Of a stretch of DNA of 64,000 bases, positions 26,230 through 36,074 are shown in pieces. Under the pieces are notes generated by a model. The model worked only from the letters and a program-made list of their open reading frames with translations, was not told where the DNA came from and made no database searches. The DNA is taken from NCBI RefSeq assembly GCF_037201965.1, contig NZ_CP147518.1:4395001-4459000 (forward strand), in the 5' to 3' direction. Source of the stretch: Spirosoma sp. SC4-14 (GTDB lineage: Bacteria; Bacteroidota; Bacteroidia; Cytophagales; Spirosomataceae). The translations under genes and the position numbers were made by a program. The number at the start of each line of letters is the position of its first letter. The stretch's first letter is position 1.

Positions 26230-26256
26230 GAAAGGCTGCCCAGAGAGCAGCCTTTC
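26230..26256 (-). terminator. Hairpin terminator after SusD
   Basis: A 10-bp perfect stem (GAAAGGCTGC with GCAGCCTTTC) and a seven-base loop lie 26 bases beyond the SusD stop codon. The U tract is weak, so termination may be partial. Confidence 0.65.
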
Positions 26257-26281
26257 AGAAAAGTTACGGTAAGCCAGGACA

Positions 26282-27739
26282 CTATTTGGTATCCCAGAAC
26301 ACTTTCGTCGTCAGTTTATCTCCACCAATAGCCGATGCCGCCGTTGTATAGTTAGCGATATTGGCATTCTGCTCGGCGTTCGGATACGTAAACCGAACGG
26401 GGAAATCACCCTGCGGAATCGGAGGAGCATTGAAGGTTGGAAAGTCGAACCGACGATACTCGGTCCAGGCTTCCAGCCCACGGTTAAACAGCGCAATGTA
26501 TTTCTGACGAGCAATTTTCTGAAGGGGTGTCGAACCGATAGCTGTAGCATAAGCAACGGTTGGTTCTTTCAGATAAGTTGCCGCTGCGTCGGCCGTACCG
26601 CCCCAATACAGAATCGACGCCGTAACTCCAGCATTGTAGAAACTTTCAGCTGTGCCGCCCACCGAATAGCCACGAGCAGCCGCTTCAGCCTCATAGAAGG
26701 CAATCTCATCGTACGACAACAAAATGCCCGGCGTAGTGGTAGCCGTCATGGCAGCACCTGCTTTCGAATAGGTGATGTACGCATTACTACGGCCATAGAT
26801 ACCACCGCTGTAGCCACCCGCATTATCTTTTGTATAATAGAGCGGAATCCGAGGATCGTTCGACGCTTTCAGCATATCCATCATCGTGTTCGACGCCACG
26901 TAGTCTTCGCGCGAACTCTGGATTAGTCCTACCCAGATTGGGTTCGTGTTGGGCGTTGTTCCCAGATAAGTCAGTTTGGCATTGTCGCTGCTCGACGTAA
27001 ATACACCGGCAGTTACGGCGGCTTCGGCCAACGTTTTTGACTTCGATGGGTTCACATCTGCCAGTGTCATGGCCATACGCAGTTTCAGCGAGTTGGCAAA
27101 CTTAATCCAGCTTGCCACTTTACCGCCATAAATCAGGTCGGCAGTACCAAAGCTATCGGCACCTGTGTTTAGCAGCGAAACAGCCTTGTCGAGCCGGGTG
27201 AACAGATCGTCGTAAATAGCAGCGGCATCGTCGTAAGCTGGTGTGAGATTATCCGAGTTCAGAGCTTCCGATTTCAGGCTCGAACTAGCCGCACCCGAAT
27301 AAGGAATGTTGCCATAAATATTCACCATGTTGGCGTAGGCATATACCTCCAGAATCTCAATAATCGCCATCTTATTCTGATCGACAGCCGGATACAGACT
27401 CGGGCTATTAGTGATGATTTTCTTGGCCTCTTTATAATCGAGCAGTACATCCCGGAACATCGACACCCAAAAACCGCTCCCCACATCGACCAGGTTATAG
27501 GCCGTTGTACTGAAATAGGTAGTCTCGGCAAACTGCTGCGCCATCAACTTGAACGTAAACCCATATACGACAGCATCGGTCAGGTTCCGTGTTGCATTAC
27601 TAAAAAATGGTTCGGCAGGCACACTCCCCGACTGATATGCTTTCGGGTTTGTATTTAAGGAGGTAAGATCTTCGCTACATGACGTTGCTACTACCAGGAG
27701 CAGTACCGCAGCATATAACGATTTTATGACTTTCTTCAT
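26282..27739 (-). CDS. SusD/RagB-family lipoprotein (SusD-like_2)
   Basis: Outer-membrane lipoprotein of 485 residues with lipobox Cys21 (VVATSC). It partners the SusC channel as a lid that binds glycans or peptides. It belongs to the SusD-like_2 branch, with the early phrase LTSLNTNPKAY and ARQKYIALFNRGLEAWTEYRR near the end. It starts 11 bases after the SusC stop, so the two are co-transcribed. No enzyme gene accompanies the pair, so the substrate is unknown. Confidence 0.93.
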   Translation of the reverse strand: MKKVIKSLYAAVLLLVVATSCSEDLTSLNTNPKAYQSGSVPAEPFFSNATRNLTDAVVYGFTFKLMAQQFAETTYFSTTAYNLVDVGSGFWVSMFRDVLLDYKEAKKIITNSPSLYPAVDQNKMAIIEILEVYAYANMVNIYGNIPYSGAASSSLKSEALNSDNLTPAYDDAAAIYDDLFTRLDKAVSLLNTGADSFGTADLIYGGKVASWIKFANSLKLRMAMTLADVNPSKSKTLAEAAVTAGVFTSSSDNAKLTYLGTTPNTNPIWVGLIQSSREDYVASNTMMDMLKASNDPRIPLYYTKDNAGGYSGGIYGRSNAYITYSKAGAAMTATTTPGILLSYDEIAFYEAEAAARGYSVGGTAESFYNAGVTASILYWGGTADAAATYLKEPTVAYATAIGSTPLQKIARQKYIALFNRGLEAWTEYRRFDFPTFNAPPIPQGDFPVRFTYPNAEQNANIANYTTAASAIGGDKLTTKVFWDTK

Positions 27740-27750
27740 AAGAATCGGAA

Positions 27751-30700
27751 TTAGAATGTTGCTTTAATATTGAAACCCATTGTCCGTACGTTTGGCAGAC
27801 TCCCTACCTGAACGCCCTGGATATTACCAGCACCGAGGTTATCCTCTGGATCGGCATATGGAATGTTTTTATGGATGATCCACAGGTTCCGTCCAACGGC
27901 CGAAATTGAAATGCTACGCAGTGGCTCCAGACGAGCGACTAACGCTGTTGGTAACGAATAGGAAAATACAACCTCACGCAGTTTCAAATAACTGGCATCA
28001 TATACATACCGGTGAGTTGGTCCAATGGTCTGTGTACCTGCCAGCGGATAGTCGAGCATGTTCAGACGGGTTTTGTTCACGTTGCCATCGGGGTTAACGC
28101 CAGGCAGCAGAATACCGCCCCCTTCCGAAACCGCGCTCCGAACGGGTTTGCCAAGTTCGTTCAGGCCAGCACTTTCCTGATATAAACCAGTAGCCAGACC
28201 ATAGTACATATCGATCGACAGAATATCGCCACCTTGTTTAGCATCGAGCAGGAAGCCCAGCGATACGTTTTTGTAGGTAAAGGTGTTCTGCAAACCACCC
28301 GTCCACTTGGGGTTAATGTTCCCGATTTCGTTGGTCGTGGTGGTGGTTCTCAGATAACGGCCAGTTGTGGCATCAACCGTTGGCTGACCATTGGTATAGA
28401 TATAGTCTGTGCCGTAGAGCGTACCATAGCTTTTGCCCAGTGGAGCGTTCGATGAACCACTCGCCTGGAAGTCCCCATTGGGCAGGGCGAAGTTGGTTAC
28501 GTTGTCGTAGAGTTTAACCACTTTGTTCCGAATGCGGGTCCAGTTCAGGTTCACATCCCATTTGAAACCACCAACCCGAACGGGCGTACCCGACAGCGAT
28601 ACTTCGATCCCTTTGTTTTCCAGCGTACCGGCATTAACATATTTGGAGTTATAGCCCGTTGCTGTCGAAACCGTTACCGGAATGATCTGGTCGACCGACT
28701 GCGAATTAAAATAAGTCACATCTAATCCAATCCGGCCATCGAGATAAGACGTTTCAATACCAAGCTCGTAGCTCTTGGTACGTTCGGGCCGTAGTTTGTC
28801 GTTATTTTTGGTACTCGGCACCGAGAAAAGTGGAATAGAACCAAAAGCAGTTGGCTTATCATACAAATCGCTCAACGCGTTGAAGGGTGCATCGGCACCA
28901 ACCTCGGCATAGTTCAACCGCAGTTTACCGAACGTAAAGATGGGGTTCTCGGCAATGAATTTCGAGAAGACAAAGCTGGTCGAAATCTGACCGTAGTTGT
29001 AGGCGTTATTGCCAACGGGCAGTGTCGACGCCACATCGCGTCTGAACGAACCGTTGAGGAAGATGAAGTCTTTATAGCCCACCTCGGCATCGGCATAGTA
29101 ACCGTTTACCTGTTTGTTCAGATAAAAGTCTTTTTCGTTGGGAGCTTCAATGGGGTTAACCGAGTTCGACAATGCGTAGATTTTTGGAACAACCAGCCCA
29201 CCGTTGGTTTGTGCACTCACCCCATTTTGCTGGGTTTGCCGGATGTTGATCCCTAAAGCGCCTTTCACCGCAATAGTCCCAAACGTTTTATTACCGGTCA
29301 GCAACGCATCGTAGTTATATTCTTTGAACGTCAGATCCCGGCGTAAATACCGACCTGCTTTATACACAATACTTCCTACAGCCGTTGGTTCTTCCTGAAG
29401 CTGAGTGTAAGAATCCAGTGAAGCGCGCCCCATCAGATTCAGCCAATCCGTAATTTTATAATCGAGTTTCACATAACCCAGATAGCGCAGGCGGTTATCT
29501 TTCGGCGCATTTTCGTAGGCAGCAAAGTACGGATTGTCCCAGTAAATGATACCAGTTTTAGCGGGCAGACCACTGGCCCAGTTCCAGGTGATGTTCTGGC
29601 CAGTCCGTTTGTAAGCCGCTTCCTGTTCTTTAATATCGACGTTCATTTCCCACCACTCGCGGAAGCTGGAAATGTTGTTGTTTCCGCCGTATCCCTGCGC
29701 ATATCGACCGCGACCTTCTACGTTCGTAAAGTTGATCGATGCCGTTGCAGTCAGGCGTTTTGCAATTGCATACGACCCACTGAAGTTCAGGTAATCTTTC
29801 TTCAGATGGCTGTTTGGCTGAATACCCTTGTCTTTGTTGAGCGTATAGCCCAGCTTAAAGAAGCCTTTGTCGTTTCCTCCGTCGATGGTTACGTTGTTGT
29901 TAGTCGTTACGCCCTGCTCAAAATAGGAGAATGGATCGTGAGCAGCCGCCATCCAGGGCGTTGCTTTCATGTAGGTTGGCGAAGTCGGGTCGCCAAACGC
30001 ATTCCATTGATACACCAGCAGGCTCGGATCAAACGGTGCCCCAACCGAAGCATCTTCGTAAGTGGGCACAATATTGTCGGGCTTACCATCGCCATCTACA
30101 TCGGCCTGATCAAAATAGCCGTCGCCGGTTGGACCATAGTATTTACCATAACCACCGCCGTATTGATGCTGATATTTTGGGAATGTGCTGCGGTCGGCAT
30201 TGCTGAACGTTACACCCGTGTTGATGGTAACACCCAATCCTTTTTTACGCCCTTTTTTTGTGGTGATGAACACAACCCCGTTCGAAGCACGCGAACCATA
30301 GAGCGCCGTAGCGGCCGGTCCTTTCAGGATGGTCGTGTTTTCAATATCGTCGGGGTTAATGTCGGCAGCCGCGTTGCCGTAGTCATAACCGGCCGTACCC
30401 CGGCTCGTCCGGGACGCGTTGTTTGTCGAATTGTCGATCGGGACTCCATCTACAACAAACAGAGCCTGGTTTGAACCATTCAGCGATTTCCAGCCCCGGA
30501 TGATGATACCCGTCGATCCGCCAAGACCATTGTTTTTCTGAATCTGTACGCCAGCTACTTTGCCCGACAGCGCATTGACAAAGTTAGCATCGCGGGTGTT
30601 GCTGATCATGTCGCCCGAAACAGTCTGAGCAGCATACGAAAGCTCATTTCGCGTTTTAAGAATCCCCTGGGCCGTTACCACAACCTCCGTTAGCTGTTTG

Positions 30701-31002
30701 GTATCACTAACCAACCCAACGTTAATGACCGACCGGCCATTGATTGGTTCTTCGATGGACTTATGACCAATAAATGAGAAGACCAGCGTACCCTTAGCGG
30801 ACGGAACAATTAATTTATAATTACCATCGGCATCGGTAACTATACCACTTGATGTTCCCTTCAGCACCACGTTTACTCCCGGCAATTCACTGCCGTCGTC
30901 GGCAGAGGTTACCTTGCCCGAAACGGTGACGTTTTGAGCAATAGCAGAATTAGATAGCAGCATTACTATACTACCTAATACTAGAAGTAGTTTTTGCCTC
31001 AT
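27751..31002 (-). CDS. SusC/RagA-family TonB-linked outer-membrane channel
   Basis: Receptor of 1083 residues. After a signal peptide comes a CarboxypepD_reg domain (VSGKVTSADDGSELPGVNVV), a TonB-box-like stretch LTEVVVTAQG, a plug with the SusC signature (ALFVVDGVPIDNS; TILKGPAATALYGSRASNGV), and a long barrel ending NIKATF. It imports oligomeric nutrients with the SusD lipoprotein. The 390-bp upstream region is very AT-rich with a palindrome at 31131-31153. No sigma/anti-sigma or hybrid two-component gene is adjacent. Confidence 0.95.
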   Translation of the reverse strand: MRQKLLLVLGSIVMLLSNSAIAQNVTVSGKVTSADDGSELPGVNVVLKGTSSGIVTDADGNYKLIVPSAKGTLVFSFIGHKSIEEPINGRSVINVGLVSDTKQLTEVVVTAQGILKTRNELSYAAQTVSGDMISNTRDANFVNALSGKVAGVQIQKNNGLGGSTGIIIRGWKSLNGSNQALFVVDGVPIDNSTNNASRTSRGTAGYDYGNAAADINPDDIENTTILKGPAATALYGSRASNGVVFITTKKGRKKGLGVTINTGVTFSNADRSTFPKYQHQYGGGYGKYYGPTGDGYFDQADVDGDGKPDNIVPTYEDASVGAPFDPSLLVYQWNAFGDPTSPTYMKATPWMAAAHDPFSYFEQGVTTNNNVTIDGGNDKGFFKLGYTLNKDKGIQPNSHLKKDYLNFSGSYAIAKRLTATASINFTNVEGRGRYAQGYGGNNNISSFREWWEMNVDIKEQEAAYKRTGQNITWNWASGLPAKTGIIYWDNPYFAAYENAPKDNRLRYLGYVKLDYKITDWLNLMGRASLDSYTQLQEEPTAVGSIVYKAGRYLRRDLTFKEYNYDALLTGNKTFGTIAVKGALGINIRQTQQNGVSAQTNGGLVVPKIYALSNSVNPIEAPNEKDFYLNKQVNGYYADAEVGYKDFIFLNGSFRRDVASTLPVGNNAYNYGQISTSFVFSKFIAENPIFTFGKLRLNYAEVGADAPFNALSDLYDKPTAFGSIPLFSVPSTKNNDKLRPERTKSYELGIETSYLDGRIGLDVTYFNSQSVDQIIPVTVSTATGYNSKYVNAGTLENKGIEVSLSGTPVRVGGFKWDVNLNWTRIRNKVVKLYDNVTNFALPNGDFQASGSSNAPLGKSYGTLYGTDYIYTNGQPTVDATTGRYLRTTTTTNEIGNINPKWTGGLQNTFTYKNVSLGFLLDAKQGGDILSIDMYYGLATGLYQESAGLNELGKPVRSAVSEGGGILLPGVNPDGNVNKTRLNMLDYPLAGTQTIGPTHRYVYDASYLKLREVVFSYSLPTALVARLEPLRSISISAVGRNLWIIHKNIPYADPEDNLGAGNIQGVQVGSLPNVRTMGFNIKATF

Positions 31003-31395
31003 TGACCAAATTGTTTAAGTTAAGAAAGTATTATCGAGGGCTAAAATTAATAGGTTTTTAACCAATATAAAATATTGCTATATCTATTATACTAAAATTA
31101 AAATTCTATTATTCACTAAATAAAGCAATTATTATTCTAAAAATTAGAATAATACATATTTTTAATAAAAATTTCATACAAATTAAACCTAAGAAAAGTA
31201 CTCATTTAATTGTATCAACAATGGAAAATATATACTTAGTCTACTACTCAAATTAGTTTTTACAAAAAAGCACTAGAGAAGTCGTACTGCCAGGAGCAAC
31301 AGCAGCAGGGTGAGTATATGCAGGAAAAGGAGAAGCGACTTAGGAGAATAAACCCGCCACCAATAGCGGCTATTATATACGAGGTTTTGGGAGCA
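31003..31395. promoter_or_regulatory. AT-rich upstream region of SusC with palindrome
   Basis: The first 250 bp are strongly AT-rich. ATTATTCTAA (31131-31140) and TTAGAATAAT (31144-31153) form a perfect 10-base inverted repeat with a three-base centre, a likely operator or hairpin. The last 130 bp, next to the aldehyde dehydrogenase stop, are more GC-rich and hold nothing recognisable. Confidence 0.5.
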
Positions 31396-32826
31396 CTAAG
31401 CCAACCGTTTAATGTAGGAAATCAATCGATTAACCTTATCCGTGTAGGGTGGATATAGCCATTGCATTAAGCCAAAATCGCGCTGCATAACTCCGCGCTG
31501 ATTTGAAAACTCCTGGAAGCTGAAAAACCCATTTGATTTGCCCAGCCCACTATTGTTGATTCCGCCGAATGGTAATTCGGTATTGGTAAACTGAAGCAGC
31601 GTATCATTGATAACGGTATCGCCAGCCGACGTTCGGGCCTGTATATACGCTATGTTGTTCCGGTTTTTACTATGAATGTAGAGGGCTAGTGGCTTTTCGC
31701 GTTCGTTTATCACCTGCAATGCTTCATCAAGCGATGTGTAGGGTAACACGGGGAGCACCGGCCCAAAAATTTCCTCCTGCATCACAACCATATCGTTGGT
31801 TACTCCTTCGAGTACGATAGGCTCTATAAAATTCTGTTCTGCTTTCATCGAGCCGCCCACAACCACCCTGGCTCCTTTGGCAAGCGCATCATGGACTAAG
31901 CTCCGAAGCCGCTCAAAATGGCGTTCATTCACGATTCGGGCATAGCTATCCGAAGCCTCTATAGGCTTTCCATCAGGGCTATACATCGTTTTAACGGCGG
32001 TTTCATAGGCCTGCACAAAAGAGTCTTTAACAGAACTGTGCACCAGCACATAGTCGGGTGCAATGCAGGTTTGGCCATTATTGAGGCATTTTCCCCAGGC
32101 CAGTTGTTCGGCCGCCTGTCTGATGTTGGCCGTTTCGTCGATAATGGCTGGCGACTTGCCGCCTAGCTCCAACGTTACCGATGCCAGATGGGTGGCTGCC
32201 GCCTTCATCACCTCACGCCCAACCGCCGGACTGCCCGTAAAGAAAATATGGTTAAACGGCAACTGTACTAATGCCTGAGCCACTGCTGCGCCCCCTTCAA
32301 AAACGGCAACTTCGTTAACCGGAAATAGCTCCGTAATCATCTGCCGGATAAGAGCAGCCATATGCGGTGTTAGCTCAGACGGCTTCAGTATGGCCACGTT
32401 GCCAGCCGCAATAGCCGACACCAGCGGGCGTATGGTCAACGCGAATGGGTAGTTCCAGGGTGCCAAAATCAGCACGTTTCCTTTGGGTTCGTGATGCAGA
32501 TAGCTCCGCGTCCCCATCATACTAATGGTTGTTGGCAGGCGCTGTGGCTTCATCCACTGTTTCAGACGCCGACTCGTGTGCTTAATTTCCAGCCATACTG
32601 CCAAAATTTCGGAAAGCGTAACTTCGGTAGCGGGTTTCCGAAAATCGTTATAAGCGGCCTGCTGAATAGCCGTTTCGTGAGCGGTTATCCATGTCGCAAT
32701 CCGCCGAATTCGTTCGATACGTTCGCTGGCAGTTGTTAAGGCCATGTGAGGAGCCTGTCGACGCTGCGCCGTAAAAACTGTCTGTAAATCAGGATAAAGG
32801 GCGGTTTCAGCTAGTAACGTATTCAT
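31396..32826 (-). CDS. Aldehyde dehydrogenase
   Basis: NAD(P)-dependent enzyme of 476 residues resembling class 3 or fatty-aldehyde dehydrogenases. The active-site Glu220 lies in TLELGGKSP and the nucleophile Cys254 in NNGQTCIAPDY; the cofactor region PWNYPF and the late EEIFGPVLPV motif are intact. Two hydrophobic-aromatic segments at the C-terminus (FGLMQWLYPPY) suggest membrane contact, as in fatty aldehyde dehydrogenases. It diverges from the Xre regulator, which might control it. Confidence 0.93.
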   Translation of the reverse strand: MNTLLAETALYPDLQTVFTAQRRQAPHMALTTASERIERIRRIATWITAHETAIQQAAYNDFRKPATEVTLSEILAVWLEIKHTSRRLKQWMKPQRLPTTISMMGTRSYLHHEPKGNVLILAPWNYPFALTIRPLVSAIAAGNVAILKPSELTPHMAALIRQMITELFPVNEVAVFEGGAAVAQALVQLPFNHIFFTGSPAVGREVMKAAATHLASVTLELGGKSPAIIDETANIRQAAEQLAWGKCLNNGQTCIAPDYVLVHSSVKDSFVQAYETAVKTMYSPDGKPIEASDSYARIVNERHFERLRSLVHDALAKGARVVVGGSMKAEQNFIEPIVLEGVTNDMVVMQEEIFGPVLPVLPYTSLDEALQVINEREKPLALYIHSKNRNNIAYIQARTSAGDTVINDTLLQFTNTELPFGGINNSGLGKSNGFFSFQEFSNQRGVMQRDFGLMQWLYPPYTDKVNRLISYIKRLA

Positions 32827-32958
32827 TGCAGGATAGAGCCAGGAATAATCAGGTCAAATTTATACACTAAAAGTACAAAAATTTAACCATTTAGGGTAAC
32901 ATTGGTATTTATATCGTGAAACGTTTATATTAGCTGAAACTTTAGCCAACCCAACCGG

Positions 32959-34167
32959 ATGACGCTCGTTAGTGATAACATCCGCTACCTGCGTAAACTC
33001 AATGGGTTAACGCAGGAGCAGTTCTCCCGAAAAATAAACATAAAACGCTCATTGTTAGGCGCCTACGAAGAGGGCAGGGCCAATCCAAACCAACAGAATA
33101 TTCAGGCAATTGCCAAAGCATTTAATACTACAGTAGAGTTACTGACGCGTCAGGATCTGCGAAAGCTCCGTGAAACACCCAGTCTAAGTATACCCCTGGG
33201 TCAGGCCAATAAACCTGCGGGGCGAATTGATGGGAGTCCAATTCGCTCAGATGGGAAACTGGATACGGACGACGATGAGCCGTTCCAGCACCCCGACTTC
33301 CCCGATATTTTTGCGCAGCCTGCTCCATCAACACCAGAGCCCAAACCCCTTTCGGCGGTATTGAATCACTACTACCGCCCACAGGAAGAACAACGGCGTT
33401 CGGCAGATCGACCTGTTCCGGTTCCGCCAGTCATTACCCCGCCCGTACGACCCGGTCAGGATAAGCCTGTTCACGAACGAACCCAGTCCGTAAATTTTCA
33501 GCCGTCTCAACCCAATCCGGTAGTTTCCAATCGACAGGCGCCTTCGGCTGTCGATCAACTGTTTGGCCCATCCGACAATCTGCCATCAGGATCAGTTTCC
33601 CGCCAGTCCGACCCATTGACCTTTAATAATGTTTACGAGGGTTCTGGCACGATTGCCCGCACTTATCCAACAGCACAGTCGATTGCGCCAACTATTCCGG
33701 TGGTGATGAAAACCCATTTTGGCGAATACGGACAACGGTATCAGCAGGCTGACTATTTGCACCGATTGCCTGCCATGCACCTGCCCATATTGCCCCAGGG
33801 ACATTATCGGGCATTTGAAGCCAGCGATGATTTTGTGTTTCCGGGAGCATTACTTGTGGGGCAGTTTGTCCGGAACTGGTTCGACATTGCCGATGGCAGG
33901 CAATATGTGTTGCTTGTGCAGAGCCAACGTTCCGAAGGGCCATTCATTACGTGTCGGCGGGTCTATAATCAGGTAAAAATCAAAGGAACCTTATTATTAA
34001 CGGCCGACAAGGCGGGGGTTCCCAATCAGGAGGTAGTTCTGAAAGATGTAATTGAAGTCTGGGAAGTTTGCGCCTTTGTTAGCCAGCAGATGCCTCCGCC
34101 GGTTCCGAATACCGATCGCCTGAAACAACTGGTCGATGAACTGCGGTTTGAAGTTGAGCGCCTGTAA
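32959..34167 (+). CDS. Xre-family regulator with degenerate S24/LexA-like end
   Basis: Regulator of 402 residues. Residues 1-65 are a helix-turn-helix (NIRYLRKLNGLTQEQFSRKI). Residues 70-230 are rich in Pro, Gln and Asp and probably disordered. Residues 245-345 resemble the S24 peptidase fold of LexA/CI-type repressors (LPILPQGHYRAFEASDDFVFPGALLVGQ), but where active members have GDSM there is SDDF, and no clear catalytic Lys is seen. It therefore probably uses the fold for dimerisation or ligand sensing. The very long linker is unusual. The divergent aldehyde dehydrogenase is a possible target. Confidence 0.8.
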   Translation: MTLVSDNIRYLRKLNGLTQEQFSRKINIKRSLLGAYEEGRANPNQQNIQAIAKAFNTTVELLTRQDLRKLRETPSLSIPLGQANKPAGRIDGSPIRSDGKLDTDDDEPFQHPDFPDIFAQPAPSTPEPKPLSAVLNHYYRPQEEQRRSADRPVPVPPVITPPVRPGQDKPVHERTQSVNFQPSQPNPVVSNRQAPSAVDQLFGPSDNLPSGSVSRQSDPLTFNNVYEGSGTIARTYPTAQSIAPTIPVVMKTHFGEYGQRYQQADYLHRLPAMHLPILPQGHYRAFEASDDFVFPGALLVGQFVRNWFDIADGRQYVLLVQSQRSEGPFITCRRVYNQVKIKGTLLLTADKAGVPNQEVVLKDVIEVWEVCAFVSQQMPPPVPNTDRLKQLVDELRFEVERL

Positions 34168-34482
34168 GGAAGCACAAAAGGGCCATTACCTCACTAATGG
34201 AATAAATTACGTGTACATGTAGACATCGTATTCAAAAGAAGGTTTATCTTGCAGCTAGTTATAGCATCTGATTTACGAATTATAATAAATAGTTTATAAT
34301 TCTTTTTTTACGTACAGACGTCGGCAATTTTCGTTCTTTCCTCTTTTTAACGAGGGCTTTGGTTTAAATGCCTGATGGTGTTCGAATCAGAGCCCTCCAC
34401 TGTTTTTAACTGGCCGTCTCCCGCAAGTCTGCCCAATACAGTTGCCTAAAGTCCTGAACGGGTTCGTATTTTTACGACCATT
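34168..34482. other. Intergenic region, 315 bp, with structured element
   Basis: CCATTA (34183-34188) and TAATGG (34195-34200) form a weak hairpin just after the Xre stop. The middle is AT-rich. A two-tier hairpin with a T run follows at 34352-34405 (separate entry), so a small RNA could be encoded here. Confidence 0.4.
34352..34405 (+). terminator. Two-tier hairpin with T run, possible sRNA terminator
   Basis: GAGGGCT (34352-34358) pairs with AGCCCTC (34391-34397), and directly inside the 3' arm CTGAT (34372-34376) pairs with ATCAG (34386-34390). TTTTT follows at 34402-34406. The 3' half superficially resembles a tRNA T-arm plus acceptor but is too short. It lies 185 bases past the Xre stop and before truA. 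Confidence 0.45.
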
Positions 34483-35241
34483 ATGCGTTATTTTCTCGAA
34501 TTAGCCTACCGAGGCACTACGTACCACGGTTGGCAACGACAACCTAATGGCCTGAGTGTGCAGGAAGTGATTGAAACAGCCCTGACTACCATTTTGCGCC
34601 AGCCCATCAGTATTGTAGGGAGTGGCCGTACCGATACTGGTGTTCATGCAGGCCAGCAGTTCGCTCATTTCGAAACGGAGTTGCCGCTACCTGCCAACTT
34701 ACTGCGGTCCATCAACAGCCTTATTCCTGGCGACATTGCCATCTACGACTGTTTCTCGGTCCATCCCGACGATCATGCCCGCTATACCGCCACATACCGA
34801 TATTATCAATATTCAATTATCCGTCGTAAAGATCCCTTTCGCAACGGTTTAGCCTACATTTTCACCCTACCACTCGATGTGGCGCTGATGAATCAGGCAG
34901 CCAGTGTACTGCTAAATCATACCAATTTCGAGAGTTTCAGTAAAGTAAAGACCGACGTTAAAACATTTAACTGCCGAATCGATTTTGCATATTGGGCCGT
35001 TGAGCCTACCGGCAATTTAACCTTCCATATTAAAGCAGATCGATTTCTGCGCGGTATGGTTCGGGCTATTGTTGGCACCTTGCTGGATGTGGGCCAGGGT
35101 CGGTTAAGCCCTGACGCCTTCGAACAGATCATTCGCGACCACGACCGCCGGAAAGCGGGTAGGGCCGCTCCGGCCGAAGGGCTTTCGCTGGTGGCCGTTG
35201 GTTATCCTGAGTCGGTGTTTATGTTCAGGAGTGGCCAATAA
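34483..35241 (+). CDS. truA: tRNA pseudouridine(38-40) synthase
   Basis: Cytoplasmic enzyme of 252 residues that converts uridine to pseudouridine at positions 38-40 of tRNA anticodon arms. The catalytic Asp51 lies in GSGRTDTGVHA. Other family motifs are YRGTTYHGWQRQPN at the N-terminus, RYYQYSI and FLRGMVRAIVGTLLDVG. Full family length, no oddities. A TTG-started nucleotidyltransferase gene follows 65 bases downstream. Confidence 0.96.
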   Translation: MRYFLELAYRGTTYHGWQRQPNGLSVQEVIETALTTILRQPISIVGSGRTDTGVHAGQQFAHFETELPLPANLLRSINSLIPGDIAIYDCFSVHPDDHARYTATYRYYQYSIIRRKDPFRNGLAYIFTLPLDVALMNQAASVLLNHTNFESFSKVKTDVKTFNCRIDFAYWAVEPTGNLTFHIKADRFLRGMVRAIVGTLLDVGQGRLSPDAFEQIIRDHDRRKAGRAAPAEGLSLVAVGYPESVFMFRSGQ

Positions 35242-35306
35242 ACAACAAAAGCTCTCTTCTCACTCCTTTTCCCTACATTCGTCTTTTATCAAACACGAGT
35301 TCTATT

Positions 35307-35924
35307 TTGAAAATCGGAACAATAATCTTAGCGGCAGGAGGTTCTACCCGCATGGGTGGTGAGCCTAAGCAATTGTTACAGTACAAAGGTCAATCACTGA
35401 TACGCCGAATTACCGAAACGGGCCTGGCCCTTCAAACCGGGCCGGTTGTAGTTGTTCTGGGAGCAAATCGGGAGCAAATTGTACCGGAACTTTCGGGCCT
35501 CCCCATCACTCTGGTCGATAATCCTGCCTGGCAAACTGGCCTGGCTTCATCGCTTAAAAGTGGCCTGGCAGCTCTGTATATAACCCACAAAAACATCGAT
35601 GCAGTGCTGATTCTGCTGACCGACCAACCCTTGGTTTCGGTGGGTTTGCTGGCTTATATGCTCGAAACCTACACCCAGAGCAATAAAGGAATTGTTGCCT
35701 GTCGATACGATGACCAGTTGGGGGTTCCGGCACTTTTTAGCCGAAACTACATTGAGCAGATGCTCCAACTGGAAGGCGATAAAGGAGCCAAATGGATTAT
35801 TATCAAACACAAACAGGATTGTGCCGAAGTACCGTTTGAAGCAGGTGCTATCGATCTGGATTCGAAACGGGATGTTGCGCTTTTTGCGCAGGCACAGGCA
35901 AATACTGCGCCCGACCAACACTAG
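35307..35924 (+). CDS. MobA/MocA-like nucleotidyltransferase
   Basis: NTP-transferase of 205 residues with the glycosyltransferase-A-like fold. It opens TIILAAGGSTRMGGEPKQLL, the nucleotide-binding loop of MobA/MocA proteins, with the metal-binding region LLTDQPLV. It resembles MocA (molybdenum cofactor cytidylyltransferase) more than MobA, but no molybdoenzyme genes are nearby, so the substrate is open. No ATG precedes the conserved start, so the TTG at 35307 is used. Confidence 0.85.
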   Translation: MKIGTIILAAGGSTRMGGEPKQLLQYKGQSLIRRITETGLALQTGPVVVVLGANREQIVPELSGLPITLVDNPAWQTGLASSLKSGLAALYITHKNIDAVLILLTDQPLVSVGLLAYMLETYTQSNKGIVACRYDDQLGVPALFSRNYIEQMLQLEGDKGAKWIIIKHKQDCAEVPFEAGAIDLDSKRDVALFAQAQANTAPDQH

Positions 35925-36074
35925 AGAAGACAGGGGAAATTGCTATTTTTGCCCAGTTCCATACAATTGATGTACCTAACCCATAGCAGTTGTTGACTCG
36001 AAGCGCTTAGCCAGCATAAACACGACTTCCTGTAGCAGAAACCTGCTGTTGCCCAATACATAACCTATCATTGA

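Noticed and set aside
34352..34397. tRNA gene suggested by GTTCGAATC and a seven-bp acceptor-like stem
   Set aside because: Only 46 bases long, no anticodon arm, no CCA or proper T-stem pairing.
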